Shown here one piece after another: positions 1-9,100 of a stretch of 39,752 nucleotides of DNA; positions within the stretch are counted from its first letter, which is position 1; every line of letters starts with the position of its first letter. The notes under the pieces are model-generated. The model had not been told where the DNA came from. It made no database searches and saw only the letters and a list, made by a program, of their open reading frames with translations. Source of the DNA: an uncultured Clostridia bacterium. GTDB lineage: Bacteria > Bacillota > Clostridia > TANB77 > CAG-508. The stretch spans positions 1 to 39,752 of the forward strand of contig CANRKA010000008.1 of NCBI GenBank assembly GCA_947631025.1, in the 5' to 3' direction. The translations under genes and the position numbers were made by a program.

Positions 1-103
1 ATTATTGTAATTACTAATGCAATTAGTGTTACTCCTTTTGTATTTTCTAAATTACTGCTCTCTCTCTCTCTCTCTCTCTTAGAGCTTCAACTACTTTCAT
101 CAT
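1..103 (-). CDS. N-terminus of a prepilin-like protein, out of frame across a (CT)11 tract
   Basis: This is a partial gene that runs off the left edge. The start is clear: GGAGGT lies 7 bases before ATG ATG at 103-98. The zero frame reads MMKVVEALRERERERAVI and stops at 49-47. After the dinucleotide tract another frame is open to the window edge and reads ENTKGVTLIALVITII. That is the class III signal and hydrophobic N-terminus (K-G then V-T-L-I) of the prepilin-like proteins common in gut Clostridia, which usually lack Glu at +5. Losing one CT unit, or gaining two, joins start and prepilin frame without a stop. The gene is therefore either phase-OFF in this sequence or a decayed copy. It is divergent from the flippase gene. 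Its mature function cannot be read because only the leader lies in the window. Confidence 0.5.
58..79. repeat. (CT)11 dinucleotide tract, candidate phase-variation tract
   Basis: Eleven perfect CT units (AG on the coding minus strand) lie about 8 codons after the start codon. Tracts of this kind mutate by slipped-strand mispairing. With 11 units the frame is closed, and with 10 or 13 it opens into the prepilin-like sequence. The position early in the gene matches known contingency loci. Confidence 0.85.
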
Positions 104-137
104 TTGTTACCTCCAAACATTTTTTAATCTTTTTCAA

Positions 138-167
138 ATTATACACTAAATATATAACTAAATGCAA
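138..167 (-). promoter_or_regulatory. Sigma-A promoter of the prepilin-like gene
   Basis: On the minus strand TTGCAT (167-162) is followed by an 18-bp spacer and a perfect TATAAT (143-138). It lies about 35 bp before the ATG at 103, which supports a transcribed gene rather than a chance ORF. Confidence 0.6.
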
Positions 168-288
168 CAACTTGCAAAAGAAAAATATATGTTTTATGGC
201 TTTTATTTTTTATATGAATTTATAATACAGTTTTCTCATATATTTTTTAAAAGGTTTATTTTACTTATTGTACTTAATTGGAGGTTTT

Positions 289-1773
289 ATGAGAAAACTT
301 AAACTTTTCCTAATTAATGGTTTTATTTTAACTTGCACTTCTTTTTTATTACAAGTAATAGGACTATTTTTTAATGTTTATATATCTAATAAAATAGGTA
401 GTGAATCTGTTGGTGTTTTTCAACTTTTAATGTCTGTATATTCTTTTTTTATAACATTTGCTATGTCTGGAATAAACTTATCTTGTATGCGTATTGTTTC
501 TGAGGAAATTGCACTTGGACTTGGTGGAAATATAAAAAAAGCTATGAGAAATTGTATGTTTTATAGTCTACTCTTTGGACTTTTAGCAGGAAGTTTGCTT
601 TTTACTTTTGCCCCATTTATTTCTACAAATTGGTTACATTCAAAAGTTTCTAGCACACCACTTTATATAATTTCGTTTTCTCTTCCTTTTGTTGCAATTT
701 CATCTTGCTTAAAAGGCTACTTTTCTGCTGTTAGGCGTGTTTCTAAAACTGCTTTTACAGAAATTTTTGAACAAATTGTTAAAATTGTTTTAATTTCATA
801 TTTAATAAACTTATTTATGCCACCAACTGTAGACTATGCATGTATTTCTTTAGTTTTAGGTACTACTATTTCTGAAAGTTTATCATTTATTTGCTTATTT
901 ATTTTATATAAAATAGATAAAAGGCAATATAATAATTACAAAAAAAGTCACTCACGTTTTATAGGAAAACTCTTACATATTTCTTTACCTATTGCTTTTA
1001 CTTCCTATGTTAGGTCTGGCCTTTCAACCTTACAACAAATATTAATTCCATTCCGTTTAGAAAAATCTGGAATTAGCTGTGAAATGGCTCTTTCTCAATA
1101 TGGACAAATAAGTGGTATGGTTATGCCAATTATTATGTTTCCATGTATTTTTATTCAGTCTTTTTGTAGCTTATTAATACCAGAATTTTCCGAATATAAT
1201 GTACAAAATAAATATTTTCAAATAAATTACAATATTTCTAAAGCAATAAAATATACAATATATTTTTCTATTTGCATTTTTGGAATTTTTATATGTTTTA
1301 GTAAAGAACTGTGTACAATTATATATAATTTACCAGAGTTATCCACATTTTTATTAATATTATCCCCTACTATTATTTTAATTTATTTAGATAAAGTAGT
1401 TGATAGCATATTAAAAGGTTTAGATAAACAAGTTCGTGTTATGGGAATTAATATTATAGATTTATTTTCTAGCATTAGTATAATTTTCTTTTTACTTCCT
1501 ATATGGGGAATTAATGGATATTTATTTGTTATTTTATTTAGTGAAACAATAAACTTTGGCTTAAGTTTACGAATTTTAATAAAAGAAACCAATTTTAAAT
1601 TTGATATAAGTACTATTCTAAAATCTTTTTTAAGCTTAATTGGAGCTACTTTATTTATAATTATTTTTAAAAATTTATTTGAAATAAATATTGTAAATTT
1701 AATTTTACTTATAAGCTTATTTATTGTTATTTATTTAACAGAATTAAAATTCTTTGAAAAAAGAATTTTGTAA
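289..1773 (+). CDS. SpoVB-like polysaccharide/lipid flippase (MOP superfamily)
   Basis: This is a polytopic membrane protein of 494 aa with about 12-14 hydrophobic helices along its whole length and almost no soluble region. The family (stage V sporulation protein B, MurJ and O-antigen flippases) moves lipid-linked saccharides or peptidoglycan precursors across the membrane. The N-terminus with a glycine/serine-rich first pair of helices (YISNKIGSESVGVFQLL) and the later LPELSTFL and DKVVDSILKGL segments resemble SpoVB-type proteins. The ORF track starts at a TTG at 268. I prefer ATG 289 because GGAGG at 280-284 is spaced correctly for it. The gene is convergent with yhgE. A role in spore cortex or capsule synthesis is not shown by the context. 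Confidence 0.85.
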   Translation: MRKLKLFLINGFILTCTSFLLQVIGLFFNVYISNKIGSESVGVFQLLMSVYSFFITFAMSGINLSCMRIVSEEIALGLGGNIKKAMRNCMFYSLLFGLLAGSLLFTFAPFISTNWLHSKVSSTPLYIISFSLPFVAISSCLKGYFSAVRRVSKTAFTEIFEQIVKIVLISYLINLFMPPTVDYACISLVLGTTISESLSFICLFILYKIDKRQYNNYKKSHSRFIGKLLHISLPIAFTSYVRSGLSTLQQILIPFRLEKSGISCEMALSQYGQISGMVMPIIMFPCIFIQSFCSLLIPEFSEYNVQNKYFQINYNISKAIKYTIYFSICIFGIFICFSKELCTIIYNLPELSTFLLILSPTIILIYLDKVVDSILKGLDKQVRVMGINIIDLFSSISIIFFLLPIWGINGYLFVILFSETINFGLSLRILIKETNFKFDISTILKSFLSLIGATLFIIIFKNLFEINIVNLILLISLFIVIYLTELKFFEKRIL

Positions 1774-1828
1774 AAATACTATGTATTTACTAAATATTTT
1801 ACACAAGAATTTATATTATAATTTAAAA

Positions 1829-1884
1829 AGTGAGAGGACATTATAAGATTTAGCTTTAATTCTAACATCTTATTACCTCTCACT
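1829..1884 (-). terminator. Terminator of yhgE, between convergent genes
   Basis: The arms AGTGAGAGG (1829-1837) and CCTCTCACT (1876-1884) are perfectly complementary, and an inner imperfect stem (TAAGAT/ATCTTA) extends them. On the minus strand the hairpin runs into CTTTTTAAA, a U-tract fitting the end of yhgE. It may also stop plus-strand transcription, but no T-run follows on that side. Confidence 0.7.
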
Positions 1885-1908
1885 TCTAACTTTCTAACTT
1901 ATAAATTT

Positions 1909-3708
1909 TTATTTATCTGTTATATTTCTTTTTTTTCTAATTATATCATTTAAAGCATTTATTCCAATAAATACAACTGTTAATATTAGTAATATTGTTA
2001 TATTTTTTGTTAGTAAATTTCCATCTATACATACTAAAGCTTCTCTTAATAACCTTATTGTATATGTCATTGGTAAAAAGCTATGTATGTTTTGGAAAGG
2101 CGTTGGTACTGTTTCTATTGGGAATGTTCCACCTGTTGCTGCTAATTGTAATATTAATAAAATTAGTGCTATAAATTTTCCTATATCTCCAAATGTAACA
2201 ATTAAAAATTCTATTATGTTTAAAAATAGTACAGCTGTTAAAATGCATGTTCCATAGTATAGCCAAATATTTGTAACATTAAATCCTAATCCTAATTTTA
2301 GTAAAAATCCTAATGCAATTCCTTGAATTACTGCTAAACCACCATATAGCGCTGTTCTTAATATTTTATTTTCTGCATATTTTCCAAATAATTTAAATCT
2401 ATTTTCTTGGTCATAATATAAAACTACAAAAGCCATTAATGCTCCTACCCATAAAGATAAACTTATAAAGTATGGTGCAAATGCTACTCCGTATTTTTCT
2501 ATTTGTCCATAAGATTTTTCCTCAATTTTAATAGGGTTTGCTGTGTATTCATCTAAACCTTCTAATTTTGTTAATTGTTCTTTTGTGTCTGCTATTCCAT
2601 CGTCTACACCTGTTTTTAGTTCTGTTACACCTTCGTTTATTTTACCTATTCCATCTTGAACTTGTTTTGAACTAGATGACAATGTTTCAATTCCACTTGT
2701 TAAATCTGAACTTCCTGCTTTTAGTTGTGCCCCACCGTTTTGTAATTGTTTAGCACCATTATTTAATTGTTTTACTCCTGAAGATAATTGATTTAGTTTT
2801 GATACTTCTGAGTTTAAAGTTTGAATTCCAGAGTTGATTTTACTTGAATTATTTGCTAATACTGTTCCTGTAGCTGTAAGCTGACTATTCATTCCTGGAA
2901 TACTATTTACAGTTGTAACATATTGCTGTATGCCATCATTTAATTGTTTATAGCTTTGTGCTAGCTCATTTACAGAAGCTATTAGCGTTTCCACATCTTG
3001 CGTTCCATTTTCTAGTTTTTCTGTTCCTGCATATAATTCATTTATTCCTTTATTAAGTTCTGCCAATCCTTCATCTAAACTTTTGCTTCCATTGTAAGCA
3101 GTATTTATTCCATTATCAAATTCTTGGTATTTATTAGATAATGTTTGTGTTCCTTCTTGCAATTGCTCAGCACCATTGCTTATTTCTTGCATTTTTTCTG
3201 GAACTTCATTTAATTTATCTGTTAATGTTCCTACAACTGTTTCACTTATTTCAGACCTTACTTCTTTTTCTATTGTGTTTACTGCAGAATTAATTATTTG
3301 TGATGCTAAATAGTTGCTTTTTTTATTTGGTGAATAAGTTATAGTTGTAATTTGTCTATCTGCATTTTCAGCATTTTTCAAATTTTTAGTAAAATCTTTT
3401 GGAATTGTTATTAATGCATAATATTCTTGATTTATTAAAGATGTATTTGCATTTTCTTCCTCTACTTTTTCAAATTTTAGTGTATCTTTTTCTAATAATT
3501 TATCTTGAAGTTTTTTTCCTTGGTTTTCATTTTCTACTCCTTCGTCTAAATTAACTACTCCAACTTTTACATTTTGTAAATTTCCATATGGGTCCCAAAA
3601 TGCCTTTAAATAAAAGAAGCTGTACATTAATGGTATTAAAATTACTACTGCCCATATTATAATCTTTAGTATTAAACTTGCTTTTAATTTTTCTTTTAAA
3701 TCTTTCAT
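1909..3708 (-). CDS. YhgE/Pip family membrane protein
   Basis: The protein has 599 aa: one membrane helix near the N-terminus (about residues 14-35), a long extracytoplasmic region, and five to six helices in the last 180 residues, the layout of the YhgE/Pip family with its ABC-2-like C-terminal membrane part. The outer region is a heptad-like stalk with repeated L-x-x-G motifs (QLQEGTQTLS, GLAELNKGINELYAG, QLNNGAKQLQNG), typical for the family. Members include the lactococcal phage infection protein and Bacillus YhgE; their biochemical role is unsettled. The ORF track begins at TTG 3744, but ATG 3708 with an upstream AAAGGA is the better start. The TetR gene lies just upstream in the same direction, so this protein is probably the regulated target, perhaps in export or envelope stress. 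Confidence 0.85.
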   Translation of the reverse strand: MKDLKEKLKASLILKIIIWAVVILIPLMYSFFYLKAFWDPYGNLQNVKVGVVNLDEGVENENQGKKLQDKLLEKDTLKFEKVEEENANTSLINQEYYALITIPKDFTKNLKNAENADRQITTITYSPNKKSNYLASQIINSAVNTIEKEVRSEISETVVGTLTDKLNEVPEKMQEISNGAEQLQEGTQTLSNKYQEFDNGINTAYNGSKSLDEGLAELNKGINELYAGTEKLENGTQDVETLIASVNELAQSYKQLNDGIQQYVTTVNSIPGMNSQLTATGTVLANNSSKINSGIQTLNSEVSKLNQLSSGVKQLNNGAKQLQNGGAQLKAGSSDLTSGIETLSSSSKQVQDGIGKINEGVTELKTGVDDGIADTKEQLTKLEGLDEYTANPIKIEEKSYGQIEKYGVAFAPYFISLSLWVGALMAFVVLYYDQENRFKLFGKYAENKILRTALYGGLAVIQGIALGFLLKLGLGFNVTNIWLYYGTCILTAVLFLNIIEFLIVTFGDIGKFIALILLILQLAATGGTFPIETVPTPFQNIHSFLPMTYTIRLLREALVCIDGNLLTKNITILLILTVVFIGINALNDIIRKKRNITDK

Positions 3709-3833
3709 GCTGCAGTCATTCCTTTCTTTTATTATCTTTATCAAATATTAAATTTTATAGCAAATTTAATATTTTTTTACATTACATATTTTATCTACAA
3801 TATTATTTTACATTTATTCTATCTATTGTAAAT

Positions 3834-4397
3834 TTATATAAAAATTCCGTCTTTTAGAATTGCTGTTATATTATCTGCTATTTCTTTTTCGTTTAGTGGC
3901 TTATTATTACTATTCCAATCGTACATAAGTGCAATATATACCTTATATATTACAAATGAAGCAATTTCTATATTACATGATTTTATCTTTTTTTCTTCTA
4001 TTGCTTTTTTTATTTTTCCTTTAATGTATTCTATAACTGCATTATCAAACATTTTTATACTTTCTTTTGCTTGTATATTATTAATTAATTCTGAATCTTT
4101 AATAGTTCTTAATAAAAATTGATTTTCGTTTTTGTATTTTAAAAGGTCATATATTGTTTTGTGAATTTTTTGAAAATATGGAATATTTAGTTTTTCATTT
4201 TTTTCAATAATAGTTTTCATATTTTGTATTTCATTACTTACAATTTCTTTAAATAATGTTTCTTTATCTTTAAAATGTGCATATATTGTTTTTTTTGTTA
4301 CATTTGCATCTCTTGCTATTTCGTCCATACTAACTTTTTTGTATCCATATATACTAAACAACTCTTTAGCACTTTTTATTATACTCTCTTCTTTCAT
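3834..4397 (-). CDS. TetR/AcrR family transcriptional regulator
   Basis: A 187-aa protein with an N-terminal TetR DNA-binding domain: residues about 5-50 contain ELFSIYGYKKVSMDEIA and NVTKKTIYAHFKDKETLF, the canonical helix-turn-helix with the Y-x-H-F recognition end. The rest is an all-helical ligand/dimerisation domain of usual length with no recognisable ligand signature. It is the first gene of a minus-strand unit with yhgE, about 125 bp apart, under a consensus promoter that is followed by repeats suitable as an operator. By analogy with other TetR-exporter pairs it probably represses itself and yhgE until an inducer binds. Confidence 0.9.
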   Translation of the reverse strand: MKEESIIKSAKELFSIYGYKKVSMDEIARDANVTKKTIYAHFKDKETLFKEIVSNEIQNMKTIIEKNEKLNIPYFQKIHKTIYDLLKYKNENQFLLRTIKDSELINNIQAKESIKMFDNAVIEYIKGKIKKAIEEKKIKSCNIEIASFVIYKVYIALMYDWNSNNKPLNEKEIADNITAILKDGIFI

Positions 4398-4413
4398 ATT
4401 TCACCTTCTTTTT

Positions 4414-4444
4414 GTACAAGTATACTATTTTGGTATCTTGGTAT
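4414..4444 (-). promoter_or_regulatory. Candidate TetR operator downstream of its own promoter
   Basis: Between the -10 box and the tetR start codon there are two tandem TTGGTAT units 8 bp apart (plus strand 4431-4443) and an imperfect dyad (ACAAGTATAC against GTATCTTGGT, 7 of 10 matching). The position overlaps the transcription start, as expected for autorepression. That TetR binds here is inference. Confidence 0.45.
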
Positions 4445-4473
4445 ATTATACTCTCTCTTTTTCACTTTGTCAA
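4445..4473 (-). promoter_or_regulatory. Consensus sigma-A promoter of tetR-yhgE
   Basis: On the minus strand a perfect TTGACA (4473-4468), a 17-bp spacer and a perfect TATAAT (4450-4445) precede tetR by about 50 bp. Such a strong promoter makes sense if it is normally repressed. Confidence 0.85.
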
Positions 4474-4569
4474 CAATTTTTTTGCGAGCAAAAAATTTGT
4501 ATAGAAGTTTTTTATGCAATGCTTTATATTATAAAAAGCTATAAAAAAAATTTCCTATAATATAATAAA

Positions 4570-4587
4570 GGCACCATAAATGGTGCC
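4570..4587 (-). terminator. Terminator of the HtrA gene
   Basis: GGCACC (4570-4575) pairs with GGTGCC (4582-4587) around a 6-base loop. On the minus strand the stem is followed by a T-rich tract. It lies 45 bp after the HtrA stop and before the tetR promoter, insulating the two units. Confidence 0.65.
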
Positions 4588-4631
4588 CACTAAAAATAAT
4601 TTTAATAAAGAAACTTAAAAAAATTTAATTT

Positions 4632-5762
4632 CTATTTTTTCCCTAATTTTAATTTAATTTCACTAATATTTCTATTTCTTTGAACAGTTAAAGTTACTTC
4701 ATCATTTGGTTTTTTTGAATAAATATATTCTCTTAAATCATTCATTTTGCTTAAGTTTTTTTCGTCTATTTTTGTTATTATATCTCCTTTTTTTAATCCG
4801 GCTTGGTCACTTGCAGAGCCTTTTGTTATATCTTCTACATAAATTCCTGTTTCTATATTTAGCGTTTCATCTAAATATGCAATTACATTTTTGTCATATG
4901 CAAAAATTCCTATACTTGCTTCTTCAAACTCACCTTCAACAGCATATTTTTCTATTATTGGTTTTATTACATTAATTGGAACTGCAAATCCTATTCCTTC
5001 TGCTGTTGTTATTTTTACAGAATTTATTGCTATAACACTTCCATCTGGCTTTATTAATGGTCCTCCACTATTTCCTGGGTTAATGGTTGCATCTGTTTGT
5101 ATTAAATCTGCCATATAAATTTCTTGGTCATTTTCTGTAAATTTTATGGTTCTATCTATGGCACTTATTATTCCAGATGTTACAGTTCTTTGAAATTCAT
5201 ACCCTACCGGATTTCCTATTGCGTATACTGTTTCGCCTATTTTTACATTACTTGAATTTCCTAATTTTACGTAATCTAAATTTTTCATATTTATTTTTAC
5301 AATACTTAAATCTAAATTTGTATCACTCCATTGAACTATTCCCGTATACACTTTTCCATTTTCTAATGTAACATAGCAACTACTATACTTTTCTCCAGAA
5401 ACATGTGCATTTGTAACTATATATCCATTTTCTGAAACTATAAAACCTGTTCCAATTCCTAAATTTGAACTACTATTATTAGAAAATACACTCCTTCCCA
5501 TATTTTTTATTTTAGAAATTCCTACAACAGCTTTATTTGCTTGTTCTATTGTATCTGATACAGTTTTGCTTGTCTTTTCCGCTTCTTCCACAGTTAAAAC
5601 TGTTCTTTGCGCTTCAATTTCTGTTTTTAAATTGCTATTATCTGCTACCTCAATTTCATTATAAATAGAATATAACCACCAAAAAAACAAAAAAGATAAA
5701 ACAATAATTAAAATTTTAATAATTATTCCTTTAATCCTTTTTGCTTTTAAAGTGTTTTTCAT
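4632..5762 (-). CDS. HtrA/DegP-like membrane-anchored serine protease with PDZ domain
   Basis: The 376-aa protein has one N-terminal membrane helix (about residues 11-31), a short linker, a trypsin-like domain and a C-terminal PDZ domain. The catalytic triad is visible: His120 in VTNAH, Asp151 in SDTNLDLSIV and Ser232 in NPGNSGGPL. The PDZ domain begins near IGIFAYDK and contains AGLKKGDIITKID. This is the architecture of HtrA proteases that degrade or refold misfolded extracytoplasmic proteins. The start at 5762 is chosen because GGAGG lies 7 bases upstream; the ORF track adds 11 N-terminal codons without a site. It is monocistronic, divergent from the NRPS gene, and ends at its own terminator. 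Confidence 0.95.
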   Translation of the reverse strand: MKNTLKAKRIKGIIIKILIIVLSFLFFWWLYSIYNEIEVADNSNLKTEIEAQRTVLTVEEAEKTSKTVSDTIEQANKAVVGISKIKNMGRSVFSNNSSSNLGIGTGFIVSENGYIVTNAHVSGEKYSSCYVTLENGKVYTGIVQWSDTNLDLSIVKINMKNLDYVKLGNSSNVKIGETVYAIGNPVGYEFQRTVTSGIISAIDRTIKFTENDQEIYMADLIQTDATINPGNSGGPLIKPDGSVIAINSVKITTAEGIGFAVPINVIKPIIEKYAVEGEFEEASIGIFAYDKNVIAYLDETLNIETGIYVEDITKGSASDQAGLKKGDIITKIDEKNLSKMNDLREYIYSKKPNDEVTLTVQRNRNISEIKLKLGKK

Positions 5763-5974
5763 ACTAATCCTCCAAAATATGTATTTAAATTTCAATTTCT
5801 ATTATGCCCATAAGTTCAAACTGAAATACACATTAAATAAAAGTTTTTACAATAACTTTTTATTTAATTTTATTTTTTAGCGCTATTCATAAAAATGGCT
5901 AAGTGCCGGCTTAGAATCTAATTTTTTTGACTAATTTCGACATATTTTTACAAATTTTAAAATACATGCCAAAT

Positions 5975-6000
5975 CTATTTTACAAAAAACGGCAAAATAG
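5975..6000. repeat. Dyad just upstream of the NRPS promoter
   Basis: CTATTTT (5975-5981) is inverted as AAAATAG (5994-6000), ending one base before the -35 box. It could be an activator site. The rest of the 388-bp region between htrA and the NRPS gene holds only AT-rich DNA, one short CTAAG/CTTAG dyad near 5900, and the promoter described separately. Confidence 0.4.
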
Positions 6001-6001
6001 T

Positions 6002-6030
6002 TTGATTTTTGTAGGGTGTTAGTATATAAT
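6002..6030 (+). promoter_or_regulatory. Sigma-A-like promoter of the NRPS operon
   Basis: TTGATT (6002-6007), a 17-bp spacer and perfect TATAAT (6025-6030). The same TTGATT-N17-TATAAT arrangement precedes the response regulator gene. It predicts a leader of about 110 nt before the NRPS start. Confidence 0.7.
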
Positions 6031-6032
6031 TC

Positions 6033-6063
6033 TTTAAAAGTTAAGTTTAATTTAACTTTTAAA
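6033..6063 (+). promoter_or_regulatory. Perfect 12-bp inverted repeat at the NRPS transcription start
   Basis: TTTAAAAGTTAA (6033-6044) is repeated in inverse as TTAACTTTTAAA (6052-6063) with a 7-base centre. It starts 3 bp after the -10 box and so covers the predicted start of transcription. This suits a repressor operator; as RNA it would be a weak AU hairpin. No regulator gene of obvious fit is adjacent. Confidence 0.55.
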
Positions 6064-6150
6064 AATATAATGAATTTTGAATAAGAAAATTTGAATTTTC
6101 AAAAGATTCTTAATATAAAAAATGTTTAAGATAAAAGGATTGTGAAACTT

Positions 6151-9100
6151 ATGAAAAAAACTTTATTTGAATTAACTAACCCTCAAAAAAGTATCTGGCT
6201 TACAGAGCAATATTACAAAGGTACTACTGCCAATAACTTGTGCGGTACTGTTAATATAAATGAAAAAATAGATTTTAAAGTTTTAGAAAACGCTTTAAAT
6301 TTGGTTATAAAAAATAACTCCAATTTTTTAATTAATTTTAAGCAAAAAAATGGGGAGTTGTTTCAATATTTAACAGATTACAAATATTTTAATATTGAAA
6401 CTATAAATGTAAAAAGTAGCGATGATGTTAAAGCTATTGAAAATAGTCTTAATAATAAGGTTTTTAATATAGAAAATTCATATTTATTTGAATTTAAAAT
6501 TTTTAAATTTCCTAATTCTACTGGAGGATTTGTTTTTTGCTGCCATCATTTATTAGGTGACTCTTGGAGTTTAGGTTTAATCTGCAAAGAAGCAATTCGT
6601 GCTTATAATTCTTTGTGCCAGGGAACTGAAAATGAACTTCCTACCTCAAACTACATAGATTTTTGTAAAACGGAAAAAAATTATTTACAAAGTTTGAAAT
6701 TTCAAAAAGATAAGGAATATTGGGATTTAGTATTTAGCACTATTCCAGAAGTGGCAAGTATTCCTTCTAAAAATAAAAATACTTATGAAAATATTTCATG
6801 CAAAGCAAATAGAAATACTTATGAAATTTCAAAAGATATTATGGAAAAAATAAATGAATTTTGTAAAAGTAATAAAATTTCGGTTTTTAATTTTATTACT
6901 TCTATTTACTCGTTATATATAAGCAGAACTTGCAATTTAAAAGATTTTGTTATTGGAACTCCTATATTAAATAGGTCTAATTTTGCTGAGAAAAATACTT
7001 TGGGAATGTTTGTTAGTACTGCTGCTTTACGTGTTAATTTAGAAAATAAAAATACTTTTTTAGATTTAGCATCTAATATTGCACAAAATAGTATGAGTAT
7101 GTTAAGACATCAAAAATACCCATATGAATATATTTTAAAAGACCTACGCCAAAGGATTCCAAATTTACCTAATTTATATAATATTTTAATTTCTTATCAA
7201 ATAACAAAAACTACAACAGATACAATAAAACATACTACAAATTGGGCATTTAATGGAAATTGTGCAGATGAATTACAAATACATATTTTAGATTTAAATG
7301 ATACTGGAAACTTAAATATTTCTTACGACTATAAAACACAAAAATATACTTCAAATGAAATTGAAGATATTCATAAACGTATTATACATATAATAAATCA
7401 AATTTTAAATAATAATTCTATTTTATTAAATGATATTGAAATTGTTACTGAGGAAGAAAAAAAGGAATTATTATACGATTTTAATAATACAAAATTTGAA
7501 TATGATAAGACAAAAACTATAGCTGAACTATTTGAAGAGCAAGTAAGAAAAACACCAAATAATGTTGCAATTGTGTTTGAGGGAAAACAATTAACCTATA
7601 AAGAATTAAATGAAAAGGCAAATCAGCTTGCAAATTATTTAAGAAAAAATAATATAAAAAATAATACCATTGTTGGAATTGTAATAAATAGGTCTTTAGA
7701 AATGATGGTTTCTATTTTAGCTGTTTTAAAATCTGGTGGAGCCTATATTCCTATAGACCCTGACTATCCTGATGAAAGAATTTCATATATGTTAGAAGAT
7801 AGTAAAACCGCTATTATTTTAACAACAAAAGAAACAAATAAAAATTTTAACATTACTACAATATATGTTAATTTAGATAATTTAAATATATATTCTGGAA
7901 ATGAAAATAATTTGAAAAAAATTTCTAACCCAACAGATTTATCTTATTTAATATACACATCTGGGTCTACAGGAAAACCTAAAGGCGTAATGTTAACACA
8001 ACAAAGTTTCTTAAATTTATATTATGGAGTTGCAGAAAAAGTAAAATATTTAAATGATGGTTTATATCATTCAATTGTATCTATAACAACCATTTCATTC
8101 GATATTTTTGCTTTTGAAAGTATTATATCTTTAACTAAAGGCTTAAAGGTATTTATAACTAATGCAATGGAACAAAAAATAACGTCGAAATTAGAAGAAT
8201 TAATTTCAAAAAATAATATTGAAATTATACAAACAACACCTTCTATAATGAATTTTCACATAAATTCATTATTAAATAAAAATAGCTTTAATTCTTTAAA
8301 ATATATTGTTTTAGCGGGTGAACAGCTTCCTAAATCTTTAGTAGATAAAATTAAAAATACTATAGACGATATAACTATATACAATGGTTATGGTCCTTCT
8401 GAAACTACAATTTTTTCTACAATAACAGATGTTACAAATGCTGATAGTATTACAATTGGAAAACCAATTGCAAATACTAAAATATATATATTAGATGAAA
8501 CTAAAAATTTGCTTCCTAAATATTGTATTGGAGAATTATATATAGCAGGAGATGGTGTTGGAAAGGGTTACTTATTTAAGGAAGATTTAACATCTCAAAA
8601 ATTTATAAAAAATAAATTTTTGAATAATTCTATAATGTACGAAGTTGGAGATTTAGGTTTTTGGAATGATAATGGAACAGTAGAATGCAAAGGAAGAATA
8701 GACCATCAAATTAAACTTAGAGGACTTAGAATAGAATTAGGCGAAATAGAAGAATGTATTGAAAGCTTTTCTAAAAATAATTCTATTGAATGTGCTGTTA
8801 TTGTGAAAAAAGTTGATGATAAAGAAAAACTAATAGCATTTATTAATTCTAATAAAGAAATAAATTTACCTAATTTGAAAAAGTCTTTAGTAAATAAGCT
8901 ACCTAATTATATGATTCCAAACGAATTTGTATTTTTAAATAGCTTGCCTCACACTCCAAATGGTAAAATTGATAGAAAAACTTTGCAAACAATAAATATA
9001 GATTTAAAACAAAAAAACATTGTACTTCCAACTACAAATACAGAAAAAGAAATTGTAAAAATAATTTCAGCAATCTCTAAAAACAAAGAAATAAGTATTG

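Noticed and set aside
221-226. TATAAT before the flippase gene as a promoter
   Set aside because: No acceptable -35 box at 16-18 bp.
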